A stretch of 64,000 bases of DNA from Achatina immaculata. Lineage: Eukaryota; Mollusca; Gastropoda; Stylommatophora; Achatinidae. This document shows, in pieces, positions 1 through 11,463 of this stretch. The position numbers were made by a program, and so were the translations under genes. A model generated the notes under the pieces. It saw only the letters and a list, made by a program, of their open reading frames with translations. It was not told the origin of the DNA and made no database searches. The stretch covers positions 31,909,602-31,973,601 of the forward strand of contig CM019707.1 in NCBI GenBank assembly GCA_009760885.1, given 5' to 3'. How positions within the stretch are numbered: position 1 is the stretch's first letter; each line of letters begins with the position of its first letter.

Positions 1-371
1 GACCTTTATAACACCGTTATTTTACGTTACCACATTTAAAAAAAAACATTATTTGCATCTTTCAGTCGCGATCTTCACAGACCTGGCCCGCCTCTTCTGT
101 GGTTGGGCTTTGAGAAACCCTTAGTTAAAAGATAGATGTTCACACACAACACAGCATTCATTTCTCTCGCAGACCACCCGCGGCTTCATCCAAAAGTTCC
201 ACGCGGCGCTAAAGTACAACCTGGTAAACTGCTGTGATCGAATACCCATTAAGAAATTATCGATTTTTCAGACCCCACCATATAACATCCCGCCTTTTAC
301 CCAAGTAATCACATAACGTATTCGACCAAATCGCGGTGAAATTATGTTTACATGTTGGTTCATGAATAAAT

Positions 372-374
<3 letters not shown>
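1..374. other. Unassigned left edge with a possible exon
   Basis: No gene is recognised. A pyrimidine tract ending in cag at about 176-178 is followed by a GC-richer stretch (about 179-250). In its first frame this stretch is open and reads TTRGFIQKFHAAL, and a GTAAAC that could act as a donor follows at about 229. It looks like an exon of a gene running in from the left, but the peptide matches no family I know, so this could be chance. Confidence 0.2.

Positions 375-434
<60 letters not shown>
375..434. repeat. (TC)n microsatellite
   Basis: About 30 TC dinucleotides with one interruption near the right end. The opposite strand is open as an Arg-Glu run, which is an artefact of the repeat. 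Confidence 0.95.
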
Positions 435-644
435 AAGATCGATTTCAATTTACTACAAGCAGGAATGAAAGAAATAATGTGACGATGATTGTGACATAAA
501 GAGATGGCAACATCTATCTGAAAGTTCTGCGTCCTCCGTGACCTATTTTAGATAAAAAGTATAAAGACATAAAGACAGAAATGTACATGTCAATACCCCC
601 CCCCCCAAAAAAAAACTTCATACAGCCCGTAATAAGAAACACAA

Positions 645-1152
645 TGGGATCCTGTGAAGAAGCAATAAGGGAACCGTGCGAAGAAACAGGAAAGAAACTG
701 TACAAATAAACAATAAAAGAACCGTATGAAGAGACAGTAAGGAAACAGTACAGAAGAGTAAGGGAACCTTACACAGAAACACCAAGGGAACCGTACAAAG
801 AAACACTGAGGGAACTGTACAAAGAAACACTGAGAGAACCGTACAAAGAAACACAGAGAACCGTACAAAGAAACACTGAGGGAACTGTACAAAGAAACAC
901 TGATGGAATCATATGAAGAAACACTGAAGGAACCATACAAAGAAACACTGAGGGAACCGTACAAAGAAACACTGAGGGAACCGTACAAAGAAACACTGAG
1001 GGAGCCGTACAAAGAAACACTGAAGGAACCGTACAAAGAAACACAGAGAACCGTACAAAGAAACACTGAGGGAACCGTACAAAGAAACACTGATGGAATC
1101 ATATGAAGAAACACTGAAGGAACCGTACAAAGAAACGCTAAAGGAAGCTCAT
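645..1152. repeat. 24-bp minisatellite
   Basis: Tandem copies of a 24-bp unit with core gaaacactgagggaaccgta. It is degenerate at the left (645-760), cleaner from 770, and has internal copies with 'atggaatcatatgaa'. Because 24 is a multiple of 3, long false ORFs of low complexity run through it on both strands. Confidence 0.93.
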
Positions 1153-1180
1153 AAATATACATCGTGACGTAATTTTCCTA

Positions 1181-1414
1181 AATGAACAATAAGACCATCA
1201 TTATTAATTATGTTTCCAAACGAACAATAAGACCATCATTATTACTTTTGTTTCCAAACGAACAATAAGACCACCATTATTAATTACGTTTCCAAACGAA
1301 CAATAAGACCATCATTATTACTTATGTTTCCAAACGAACAATAAGACCACCATTATTACTCATGTTTCCAAATGAACAATAAGACCATCATTATTACTTA
1401 ATTCGTATGTTTCA
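1181..1414. repeat. 38-bp tandem repeat, about 6 copies
   Basis: The motif aacaataagacca recurs every 38 bp (1185, 1223 and so on), with small differences in the attatta(c/a)tta(t/c)g part. It directly follows the 24-bp array but is unrelated in sequence. Confidence 0.92.
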
Positions 1415-1645
1415 AGCAAGATCTTCTTGTATTATGTCGGACTGAAGCAAGGAGAAATCACAGTCTCCCCTCTAACTGTCCTCCATAAAAATGTCTAATT
1501 TTCATTCTATTTCTCCCATTTATTATTTCAATTTGTTTTGCCGCTTGTTCCTCTCATGTAATTCTGTCCGTATTTATATTTAACGTTTATATTTTATTTC
1601 CTTATCTCTTCTTAGTGCATCTTTACTTAGTTTATAGTTACCACT

Positions 1646-1850
1646 GGTGCGAGATAGCTAAGTTGATTAAAGCACTGTTCTCTCGTGGCTAGACGGTTGC
1701 TAGTCCTACCAGTTCGTGGTTTAAGCCCCAGATAATTATCTTGTCATATTTTTTTTCTCACGTTTAAACAAGTGCTTTGTCTATGATTTTTTTCGAGACC
1801 TGACCACGCGGTACTGTGTTCTGTTACTTTTCTTTCTCACACTTTACTTT
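1646..1850 (+). mobile_element. tRNA-derived SINE, family 1, copy 1
   Basis: It begins ggtgcgagatagctaag, which resembles a tRNA head with a box-A-like stretch. A box-B-like gtttaagcccc follows about 80 bp in, then a T-rich body with 'agtgctttgtctatgat'. A second copy at 13961 matches along its length and has the better box B (gttcaagtcc). A third, decayed copy is at 43845. Confidence 0.6.
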
Positions 1851-2169
1851 TGCATATCCTTTAACGAAAAGCTAAACACTCAGGGCTGTTACAAAACGTT
1901 AAATCTCCATGACTGTTGCAGTGAGTGCACATATACATAGTTGTAATTGTTTGCGTCTTATTCTGCTAGGTTTATACAGAAATGACGTTCACATTCATCC
2001 AAGAGAACTCTAAGAAACGAGCAGAGCCTATTTCTGGACTTAAAAAAATCTCTGACAGAGATTTATTTGTAATCTCACGAACCTGTCACAAAGACGACTA
2101 TAAACAATTTTTGGATTCATAAATTTCTGACAGAAACGGAAACAGACATTATTTTGTGTCCACTCACTA

Positions 2170-2490
2170 GAGGGTGAAGACGCTGTCCCATGAAGCAATC
2201 AACGACCCATAGCGGATATGCTAGTGTTAAGGTTAGCGAACCACAGCTGACCAAGACCCAGCCCCACCTCTCCGTTGGTACCTCCAGTAACAGGCCTAGC
2301 CTGGCTAACGGGGCAGGGATCGCCATAGTTCCCACGTTGGTGGAGTCTGCTAAAGAAGCACTGCACACCCCCTGCTTTTTAGCTGTACTCCGAGACTGAA
2401 AAAAATACCTGATATAACCCGCCCCCACGCCGATACGATGCTTTGCCTCAACACCCTCACGGCATCGGCTGAAAAGAACACCAGCTCGCG
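2170..2490. repeat. Interspersed repeat R300, copy 1
   Basis: About 320 bp that recurs at 19356, 27891 and 46600-47060 in the same orientation. Shared landmarks are cagctgaccaagaccc, taacaggcctagcctggcta and gtggagtctgct. The - strand of copies 1 and 2 carries a similar open frame (APLARLGLLL, VPTERW). That could be old coding sequence or simply shared DNA. Class unknown. Confidence 0.85.
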
Positions 2491-2883
2491 GATACAGAGA
2501 AATTGTACACGTTGCACTCACCAATCTCTGACAACATTTCTGTAACAAAAACATGGTCATCGTAGACGCTTGTAGTTTCTAGCAGGTTCATAAAGTTCTG
2601 GACTGTGAGAATCGAGGACGGTACGAATCCAGCCACTAGCAGAAGAAGTAGTAGAAGTGTCTGTCCGAATCTGTGAGAACAGATAGCAGGGCATGGATGA
2701 AAAGGGCAAACCAATGGGAACGTGAAAGACTTTTTTTCGAAAGGCCTAAACATAGGGGAAAATTAGACTGAAAATTATCCAAAATGTCCACACTAAGATA
2801 ACCATCAAGCATGAATTCAATGTTACGTCATTCAGTCCACATGTGCTGAAAATTAATTGTTCATATCCTAGTTTCCTGCCGAA

Positions 2884-3892
2884 CGGTAAATGGAAAATAT
2901 GTTCAGTAGTCAACAAGCAGCAGTAAGAATAAATGGTGAAACAACAACTTGGTTTGACATAAAACAAGGGGTCCGTCAGGGGTGCATATTGTCACCCTAC
3001 TTATTTAACTTGTATACTGAAAATATAATGAGGAATGTTAGAGAAGATGTAGACAAAGAATATTACGATGCCATAACAGTTGGAGGTTATGAAATACCAG
3101 AGATTAGATATGCTGATGACACAGTATTGCTGTCCACAACACAAAAAGGAATGGAAAAACTAATTATGTCAGTCCGCAAGAACAGCGAAGAGCAGAACCT
3201 CTATCTTAATGCAAAGAAAACTAAATTGATGACAACTGACAAAACAAACAAGGCAACTGAAATATGTATCAATGAGGAAAAACTGGAAGAAGTGGAGAGT
3301 TTTGAATATCTTGGATCGCTACTAACTAATAATGGAGATACAATGAGAGAAATTAAAAGGAGGACATCTATCGCTCTTCAGAAAGTAAAACAAATAAAGA
3401 ATCTGTGGAGAGGAGCAGACAGAACCACAAAAATAAGATTTTTAAGGGCATGCATCTTTCCCATAGCAACATATGCCTGTGAGACCTGGACACTTAACAA
3501 AACAGCTGAGAAACACATAAATGCCTTTTAATGTAAATGCTACAGGAGAGTTCTCCAAATATCGTGGACACAAAAAAGAACAAATATATCTGTACTACAA
3601 GAGCTTAATATTGAAGAAGGCTGGCTAGTGAAGAGGATTAAAGAGAGAAAACTGAAATATTTTGGACACATTAAACGTCATGATAATTTAGAGAAGACCG
3701 TATTGGAAGGATACATAATGGGAAAAAGAAAAAGAGGAAGACCAAGACGAAGATGGCTGCAAGACATCGTTGACGATCTATAAATGGATGCAACAGCAGC
3801 AGGCCATCTTGCTCACAACCGAGAGGCCTACAGGAGTGCTGTTTGGGAGGCAAAGTTCCGCAAGGGACATGCAAATGAATGAATGAATGAAT
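2884..3892 (+). mobile_element. RTE-type LINE 3' half (family A), broken
   Basis: This is a 5'-truncated non-LTR retrotransposon. The frame from 2890 carries reverse transcriptase motifs: GVRQGCILSP and the catalytic YADD box (about residues 71-80), then YLGSLLTNNGDTMREIKRR and CETWTLNK. A TAA at 3529-3531 replaces a Glu codon found in the 10.7-kb copy. The same frame continues to the C-terminal GKRKRGRPRRRW region, with a second stop at 3781-3783. The copy ends in a (GAAT)n tail at 3874-3892. Short tandem tails and the C-terminal GRPRRRW pattern are typical of the RTE clade (BovB relatives). It is dead because of the stops and the missing 5' half. Confidence 0.9.
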
Positions 3893-3925
3893 CTATAACG
3901 ATTACAGTGACTGTGCCATTATGGG

Positions 3926-4168
3926 TCAAAGCAATTGTCCATGCATCCGAGTATGAAATTTCTGGTGCTCTATGACCCATCCCATTGCCATAATGAGAAA
4001 AACCTTTGCTTGCTGTTTGTTCCATTGGCGCTCCTTGTAAAATGGTACTTTAATCATTCGACCCAGCTGTGGAGTAGAGCTGGACTTGGCTCCTGTCGTG
4101 AAGTCCACTTCCTGGATCCACTCAGAAACTTCGGGCAAGCCACTGGTATTCGGTTCCTCATTCAACAC
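3926..4168 (-). other. Unassigned coding-like stretch
   Basis: An 80-residue open frame of mixed, non-repetitive composition (MLNEEPNTSGLPEVSEWIQE at the start) in DNA richer in GC than the flanks. No family is recognised. It might be a piece of an unknown transposon or a pseudo-exon. The absence of clear splice sites keeps confidence low. Confidence 0.2.
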
Positions 4169-4198
4169 AATAATTTCAAATCGTCACGACGATGACTA

Positions 4199-4296
4199 GA
4201 AGAGAACACAAGAAGAAGGAAAGAAGGAAAGAATGAAGGAAGGGAAGGAGGAAAAGAAGGAAAGGAGGTAAGAAGGAAGGAAGGGAGGAAGAAAGG
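4199..4296. repeat. Purine (AAGG)n microsatellite
   Basis: Imperfect aagg/gaag repeats, purine-only on the + strand for nearly 100 bp. Confidence 0.9.
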
Positions 4297-5899
4297 CCTG
4301 GACAGACATGACGATAAACGCATAAACCACTCGCCTCGTGCCGAAGTTACACTTTGAGTTGAAAATATCCATCCCGAGCTGACGTAGTAGGGACACCTTG
4401 GACGATGACCTTGGCACGCGCTCAGGTCCGTGTTGCATTTTCCTGCGCGTGTCTCCTCAAGGACTTCAGCAATTCAAGATTTGTTCTCGACTCAGCATTT
4501 ACTTTGTTCTCTCAACTCACTTCCACTTTATTCACTGTTTGAATTGTTAGCCTTCGAAAAATGAAAGACAAAGCACTTCAGACGTGAACGCACAATGAAG
4601 TGACTGAATATAATGTGCACGTTTAGTCTTCGAAAAGCAAACAAGTCCAAAGAGCTTTCTTTTGTATTTTTTACGAAGACTAAACATCCACACTGCACTC
4701 TATCACTCTAATGTGTGCAGTCCTTGTTTTTTTTTTTAATGAATATTTTTTTAAAATGTACATTTTATTCACTGAAAATTTCAACCGTGGTTAGAAAAAT
4801 TAGAAGAGAAAATGGCGAACTATGAATATTCGTACTGAGGAAAAATATTCGAATTGTAAAATTCTTGTGGCTAAATCAGTTCTTTTTTAATTTTCAAAAT
4901 GCTGAAAACTTGGACTTTTATTTTACTTTTTGTTTTTAACTAAATATTGTATAATTACTGTCACTGCAATCTCAGAAAATGTCTATAACACTGTCAGCAA
5001 AATAGTAAAAAAAACGTAAACTATCGAATACTCGTTTTCACTAAATAATTAAACTCAAATTTATATCGTAATTCGCACTTTTTTTTCAGCTACAACTCCT
5101 GATTTAGCATACTATTCGAATACACATTCATATAGGGACCAGGTTCTAAGGACTGTTATAGCCGGAGATGGGGTGGGGGATACGCTCTCTGTAAGGAGTG
5201 GAAAAATAAGCAAGCAGTGACCCGGTTTTGAATGGAAATCCCCAGGCCTTCGAGTCTGGCGCTGACCAGGTATATTAGACGAGAAGAGAAAAAAACGGGG
5301 ATAAGTTGAGCACGTGGAAGTCGAGCGGCAGACGTGGACAAGGAGGGTCATTCGATAGATGAAGGCTGAGGTGTATAGTTTAGTTGTGTGCATTTGTAAT
5401 CAGGATTGAAATCATATTATTCAAGGAACCTTTTTTTATGATTCAATAACGCGTGTGGAAATATATAAATATATGGACTTCATGCGCATAGGATTCGTTT
5501 GATTCGCATTGCCTTGTGGATCACAATTTTGTAAATACAAGGATCGTTATAGTAAAAAAAAAGGATTGTTGTTTCGTGTTCCCGTTATTTATACGTAAGG
5601 TGTGAACGTATGGGGTAGTCAGCCTTCCACCACTCAGTACGACGGCGGCCAGACAAAATAAATGATTGAATAATAATTCACATCAATCTAGTAAAAATTT
5701 TATTACTACATCTCCACTCCAATGAAATATCCCCAAAGGGTGCGTCTCAAATAGCCCCTGACAGTCAAGTCCAGATCCTGGCCTTCTCGTGGCAGAACTG
5801 TTCAAACTGACAGGAGAAGGGGCGAAGGCGAATATCTGGAGTCTGAAAACCAGACGTTTCGGATAGATGAGAGTCATGTTTGGTAGCTCATCTGCCGCT
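4297..5899. other. No gene seen; possible SINE at 5215-5270
   Basis: AT-rich, with many stops in all frames. The - strand at about 5270-5215 has a tRNA-like look (tggtcagcgccagactcg, then attcaaaaccggg), so it may be a decayed SINE. A 64-residue open frame on the - strand at 5683-5877 has no recognisable domain. Confidence 0.3.
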
Positions 5900-6503
5900 G
5901 CTGGCGAGATTTTTCAGCTGCTGTGCGTGGGGTGAAACACCTCCCGGCCAATGAAGAAAAATGCTATTAGGGATGCTACGTAGCGCCGTCGTGGAAAAGG
6001 TGAAGGATTAAGTGAAGTGACCAGTAGCCTCGAGGTCAGGACTATTCTAATCACGGCACCTCTGCTCTAGAGGCCGACCACGTCCTATGCACATCCATCG
6101 GCTTAACCCAGGCGTTAAACTAAGACATTGCTGGCGAGATTCTTCGGCTGCCGCGCGTGGAACGAAACTCCTCCCGGCCAAAGAAGAAAATGCGAAAATG
6201 CGACTAGGGTTATCGTGCGGCGCCGATGTGAAAAGGTGATGGAATGGATAAAATGAAGCTTAATTGGTATGTCCAGTAGTCTCGCGGCAAGAGCTACTCA
6301 TACCACGGCACCTCTGCTCTAGACGCCGGCCACGTCCGATTACACCCATACTGGTGAAATATGCCTAAACCGCCTTAACCCAGGGATGAAACTTGATGAT
6401 TACTCATGACACGGTACCTCCGCTCTAGAGGTTAGTCACGTCCTAAACACGCCCATGCTGGGATAATACGCCTAAACCGGCTTAACCCAGGGGTAAAACT
6501 TAC
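5900..6503. repeat. 230-bp tandem repeat, about 2.4 copies
   Basis: ctggcgagat starts a unit at 5901 and again at 6131. A third, partial copy (6403-6503) covers only the last part. Shared landmarks are cctcccggccaa, ggcacctctgctctaga and cggcttaacccaggg. It is GC-richer than the surroundings and diverged between copies. Confidence 0.85.
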
Positions 6504-6620
6504 TAGTGGCGAGGATTCGTCCTCCTGGGCAAAAGCTCCGTCTTGGTCACAACTAGGAAGGGTAGCGGCCACGACCACAAACTGCTGAAATCGGAGACAC
6601 TGGACCAGTGCAGTCTAGAT

Positions 6621-6885
6621 AGGCAACCACCTCTCACCCGAAGGGGATGTCTGCGTATCTTAATCACGCTGAGGTTTTCGGGTGAGAAAGTCCAACGCTG
6701 GACCGGATGGGCAAGCATTTCTCACCCGGCAGGGATACACGGGTATCCCAAAACACGTCGGGGTTTTCCAGTGAGAAAGTCCAACTCTAGCCTGGATCGA
6801 CAACCACCTCTCACCCAGCTGGGATATACTGATATACAAAACACATCGAGGCTTTCCGGTGAGGAAGTCCACCTCTAGATTAAAC
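6621..6885. repeat. 88-89-bp tandem repeat, 3 copies
   Basis: Copies start at 6621, 6709 and 6798. Each has ctcaccc near its start and ggtgag(a/g)aagtcca near its end. ctcacc and ggtgag can pair, so each unit could fold into a stem. Adjacent to the 230-bp array but unrelated to it. Confidence 0.85.
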
Positions 6886-6996
6886 TGGTGCAACGAAAAC
6901 CACGGCGTCACGCAATCGCGTTTCTGAGACCCAGCGAGAATACAGGCTCAAGCCCTGCGATACTCTGAACCTCTTGTGGTCCTCTCGGGGATCTCG

Positions 6997-7017
6997 TGTG
7001 GTCCTTTCGGGACCACA
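6997..7017. other. Perfect 8-bp hairpin
   Basis: tgtggtcc, a 5-base loop (tttcg), then ggaccaca. Further copies of ggaccac and gtggacc nearby (6974-7050) make a small cluster of pairing segments. No role is evident. Confidence 0.6.
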
Positions 7018-7050
7018 GGAGGACCACGGGACCTATCGTGGACCACAGGA

Positions 7051-7924
7051 GTAAATTCAGTAGGATCACGGGGCGGTCTTGGTGGTAGAGGTGAACGAAG
7101 AAGAAGAAAAAGATATAGGGACCAAAAAAGGCTTATCTTGAAAATTATCATATGACTCATGAATGATAACACACCTATAGAAATGGTAACATATGGCCCT
7201 GATCATTCACTTGCCAGATTATTTTGGAGCTCCGAGTCAAAAACTGGTAGGTAAAGCTCAAATATTGGCGCATTCTCCATACTCTTTTGATCACAATGAA
7301 AAATGGCTACTGGTGGAACACAGGAAAGGTAAACTATAAAAATGATGAAAATTTCCGTGACTAATGTTGATTTGCTGTTCATAATTCCAGTACAGAATGT
7401 GATAAATGTAAAGTCTGCTGTCTAGTTTTAACAAATTGCTGCTGGACAGCTTCTTAAATTGCCGTCAACTTCTTGCCTAAAAATAGCGTCCTCTTTTGTG
7501 AAATCGTTCATTTAGTAATGTTTACCTTACCCACGGAAGGCATTCAGATAATAAATATAAAGAGCAAGCAGATGTGTTGGTTATTTCACTAGGAGAAAAA
7601 CACGATCACAACACACGGGAAAGCAACTCGCACACAAACACACGATGACAATTCTATGATGAGTAAAAATAAATCACCACAGAATGGGACGCAGTTGATC
7701 CAATGTCCACGTAAGTAAAAAGAACAAAAAAAAATGGCGAAACAGTTTTATGTAGTCCTGGACATGTAAGCTACACCCTACAGCACGTCCTTCAAGACTG
7801 TCAAACACAACAAAGCTGTCTTAAATGATAGAGTGGAGAGAGCTGTGGGTTAGACACTCTATGGCGGTATTATTCAACTGAGACTACGCGTATTCTCAAG
7901 ACTGCTTGAAAAAAAAAGCTGCAA
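7051..7924. other. No gene or repeat recognised
   Basis: AT-rich sequence with stops in all frames and no tandem structure that I could see. Confidence 0.5.
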
Positions 7925-8272
7925 ATATGTTATGTTATGTTATGTTATGTTATGTTATAGATAGATCATCATCATCACTGCACTCCGGACAAGTTCATAA
8001 GTGTTCCGATCTCCTCCTCGATATACCCCTCAGCGTACAGCGAACAAGTGTGGCTAGTTCCGCATAGACTGACGATTCCTATCATGAACTTTGAGATGCC
8101 GCTCTTCACTCTCAGCTCGCACATCCAAGACAGCCGTGCCACGTCATCTCTCTCAAAGTCCCCTGCTTTTCAAAACTCTCTGAGAGCATTAACAATGTCA
8201 GACGATCCATCGGTTGACCATCATCTATGTTAGCCAAACCAGCCAGTCTATCAGTATTCTCATTGCCCCGAC
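7925..8272 (-). mobile_element. 3' end of an RNase H-bearing LINE
   Basis: Read on the - strand from about 8272, the sequence encodes GRGNENTDRLAGLA, the usual end of a LINE RNase H domain (G-x-GNE-x-ADRLA pattern). It continues broken by stops and frameshifts to a (TATGT)n run at 7925-7958, which is the element's 3' tail. It meets the next LINE fragment head to head at about 8272. Confidence 0.6.
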
Positions 8273-8570
8273 CAGCAGCGAAACAGATGCAATACACCAA
8301 CTACAAAGACATCAGCAAACCATTCTCTTTCGCCTAAGGACAGGCCACTACAGACAACTGAGCCACTTACTCAAAATGTCTCACACAGACGAGTGTTCAT
8401 GTGGCAGTGGAGACCAGACTCCGGAACTTCAAGAGTGCCCAAGCCATACCGACCTGACACAAGAGACATGGCCAGAGGACACGAGCATGGGGCAAAAGCT
8501 TTGGGGCTTTTACCAGAATCTGGAGAGGACTGCGAGCTTTGCCATGTCGACAGGGATCAGGATCTGATGT
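8272..8570 (+). mobile_element. C-terminal LINE fragment, jockey/I-like
   Basis: The open frame encodes FRLRTGHYRQLSHL, then CSCGSGDQTPE and a Cys-Pro-Ser-His run, ending TGIRI before the stop. This is the usual C-terminus after RNase H in jockey/I-type LINEs (RLRTGH, CxCG, QTxEH, ExCP). A Glu-Leu-Gln-Glu-Cys stretch looks slightly shortened, so it is an old fragment. Confidence 0.65.
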
Positions 8571-8589
8571 GACCAACAACCTCGAACTC

Positions 8590-8833
8590 AGAAGGATTGC
8601 CCCAAACACCAGCATGACCTGGCACAAAAATGAAGGTGACACTGCGACTCTTTGATCTCTTCGAGAACTCCAGCCACTGCCTGCGCATTGGTGTCGTCAG
8701 GAAGAGGGGGGAGGTAAAGTGCAGCAAACACTCCGGTCAGTTGAGGAAAGAAAAACCTCCAGGAAATATCTGTTGACATATCACTAAAAGTAAAATCTGA
8801 GATCACATCAGGGACTTTTGAATTGGTGCGCAT
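8590..8833 (-). mobile_element. Possible LINE endonuclease scrap
   Basis: The - strand frame contains AALYLPPLPDDTNAQAVAGV. It resembles the central part of a LINE AP-endonuclease, where a 'YxPP' segment precedes a helix and a DFN box, but the DFN box is not visible. Weak call. Confidence 0.3.
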
Positions 8834-8935
8834 AGAGAGTTCAGGGAACTTGGTGATGTTGCTTGTTCCTCACTTCCTATCATGGGAACATCAACGTATT
8901 TGTGTGAGAAAGGCTTCTCAGTCAAAACAAAGAAC

Positions 8936-9450
8936 AGTCAGTCCGTCAGTCACTTGCATATCCCTTGCGGAACTTTGCTTCCCTAACAGCTCTCCTGTAG
9001 GCATCTCAGTCTCTCGGTTGTAAGCAAGATGCCCCGCCGCTGATGCATCCATTTGCAGATCATCAACGATGTCTTGCAACCATCTTCGCCTTGGTCTTCC
9101 TCTATTTCTTATTCCCGTTGTGTACCCTTCCAAGACGGTCTTATCTAGATTATCATGACGTTTAATGTGTCCAAAATATTTAAGTTTTTTTCTGTTTAAT
9201 ACTCTTTACTAGCCAGCCTTCCTCAATATTAAGTTATTGTAGTATGGATATATTTGTTCTTTTTTATGTCCATGGTATTTGAAGAAATATTCTGTAGCAT
9301 TTACATTAAAAGGCATTTATGTGTTTCTCAACTGTTTTGTTAAGTGTCCAGGTCTCACAGGCATATAATGCGATAGGGAAAATGCATGCCCTTAAAAATC
9401 TTATTTTTGTAGTTCTGTCTGTTCTTCTCCACAGCTTCTTTTCTTGAACA
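8936..9450 (-). mobile_element. RTE LINE family A, 3' end
   Basis: The reverse complement aligns by eye to the 3' part of the 2.9-kb and 10.7-kb copies, from the GTGGAGA stretch before the CETWTLNK region to the GRPRRRWLQDIVDDLQMDA end. It has the same Glu-to-stop TAA after 'AATGCCTTT' as the 2.9-kb copy, plus further stops. The tail is a short (TGAC)n run at 8936-8953 instead of (GAAT)n. Confidence 0.85.
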
Positions 9451-10625
9451 CAGAACATGAACTATTTAAATCCAGTACCAGCGTTAATTTTCACACTTAT
9501 AAAGAACTGAGGTGATAGTGTCACAGAAACGAGCTGAAACAATTACATTCACTAAAAGTTGATAATTTTTAGATATATTTATTTTGATTTGCTAAAACAG
9601 CTTATCCGGCAAACATTCAGGTTTTTAAAATGTTAAACTGAATATAAATTACGTAATTTATTTTACATGTTTACCCCGTACCTTTGAATTTTATTAACAT
9701 TTTTGTTATTAATATAAATTTGTTACTTTAAATTATACATCAAAACCTTAAACGTAATTAAACCACACCTGGGGTAGAGGAATGAAATACAATGGATAGT
9801 ATACTACTTCAAGGTTCCGTGCAGGGACTGTACAAGGCTGCACTGGTACACGTGAAACAAGATTTATACTTTCTATAGAAGGAAGGAAGTAAGGAAGGAA
9901 GGAAGGAAGGAAGAAAGGAAGGAAGAAGAAGAAGAAGAACCTACTCACAGCAGATTAACTGCAGTTTTATAAGCAAATTCTTTAACTGAAAGATCTCTAT
10001 TTTCAAAATCTTTCCAAGTAATGTTAATCTTTTCTCCTGACACATAACACTAGTTTTCACAATATAATGTAATTCAGTTAAACTTTAAATGTCATTTTGT
10101 CTCCTGTAAGCCACTCGGAATAAACTTTCAACATAAACTGATATTTTGTTCATGAGAAATAAAAAAAAGATCCACAAAATATATACTGTTGCAGTTGTCA
10201 CAGCCCGTAGTCTGTCAATAACAGCAGCCAGACATGGCCAACAGAACAAGCCACCAGCTTCTGTACCGTCACATTCCGCGACAGAAGCGGCTGACACGTC
10301 ACACGGGCCCGAGCACTTCCACAAAATCTCGAAGTAGACTGAGCCATGAATTAATGATGTCGCCTCTCTAGCCGTAACTGTCACAGTTCCCATAAAGCTG
10401 TCCAGCTTTGAATGTACTTGAATATATGTTATAAAAAAGATTTAATTCCTTATTACGACAATATAACAGTGTAAGAACTGAAGTATAGGCTTAGGCTCTT
10501 TGACCATCATGCAAGCTAACTCAGAATTCGGCTTCTTCTGACTTCGCAGTCTACTACTGATTTACAGAAATAATTACATTACTAATATCTATATAAAATT
10601 AATGTTTCACTATTTAGTACTCTGT
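9451..10625. other. No gene recognised; GGAA repeat at 9880-9940
   Basis: AT-rich DNA with a purine (GGAA/GAAG)n microsatellite at about 9880-9940. A GC-richer patch at 10195-10400 is open for about 100 residues on the - strand (AECDGTEAGGLFCWPCLAAV) and 63 on the +. Neither translation matches a known family. Confidence 0.4.
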
Positions 10626-10636
10626 ATTTCTACCCA

Positions 10637-11452
10637 AACCAAGTTGTTGTTTCACCATTTATTCTTACTGCTGCTTGTTGGTCTAGATACAGCAGTGATA
10701 TTAAATGAGTGGGAAAACTAATTGTGTCAGTCCGTAAGAACAGCGAAGAGCAGAACCTCTATCTTAATGCAAAGAAAACTAAATTGATGACAACTGACAA
10801 AACAAACAAGGCAGCTGAAATATGTATCAATGAGGAAAAACTGGAAGAAGTGGAGAGTTTTGAATATCTTGGATCACTACTAACTAATAATGGAGATACG
10901 ATGAGGGAAATTAAAAGGAGGACATCTATCGCTCTTCAGAAAGTAAAACAGATAAAGAATCTGTGGAGAGGAGCAGACAGAACCACAAAAATAAGATTTT
11001 TAAGGGCATGCATCTTTCCCATAGCAACATATGCCTGTGAGACCTGGACACTTAACAAAACAGCTGAGAAACACATAAATGCCTTTGAATGTAAATGCTA
11101 CAGAAGAGTTCTCCAAATATCGTGGACACAAAAAAGAACAAATATATCTATACTACAAGAGCTTAATATTGAAGAAGACTGGCTAGTAAAGAGGATTAAA
11201 CAGAGAAAACTGAAATATTTTGGACACATTAAACGTCATGATAATTTAGAGAAGACCGTATTGGAAGGATACATAATGGGAAAAAGAAAGAGAGGAAGAC
11301 CAAAACGAAGATGGCTGCAAGATATCGTTGACGATCTGCAAATGGATGCAGCAGCAGTAGGCCATCTTGCTCACAACCGAGAGGCCTACATTAGTGCTGT
11401 TTGGGAGGCAAAGTTCCGCAAGGGATATGCAAATGAATGAATGAATGAATGA
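10637..11452 (+). mobile_element. RTE LINE family A with inverted 5' end
   Basis: From about 10704 to 11440 this is the cleanest family A copy, with one open frame from 10709 covering the C-terminal half of the polyprotein: ESFEYLGSLLTNNGDT, CETWTLNK, LKYFGHI and GRPKRRW, ending before a (GAAT)n tail. The catalytic YADD box is absent because the copy is 5' truncated. The first about 67 bp (10637-10703) are a reverse complement of the family's upstream RT region (QQAAVRING). An 11-bp direct repeat, atttctaccca, flanks the whole insertion at 10626-10636 and 11453-11463. Confidence 0.92.
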
Positions 11453-11463
11453 ATTTCTACCCA

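Noticed and set aside
590..1162. Ser/Leu/Phe-rich or Glu/Lys/Thr-rich proteins
   Set aside because: By-products of the 24-bp minisatellite.
645..1414. CRISPR-like array
   Set aside because: Units are contiguous tandem repeats without unique spacers, in animal DNA.
10709..11440. The 243-residue ORF as a host gene
   Set aside because: It is the C-terminal half of an RTE LINE, with close broken copies at 2.9, 9.0 and 12.0 kb.
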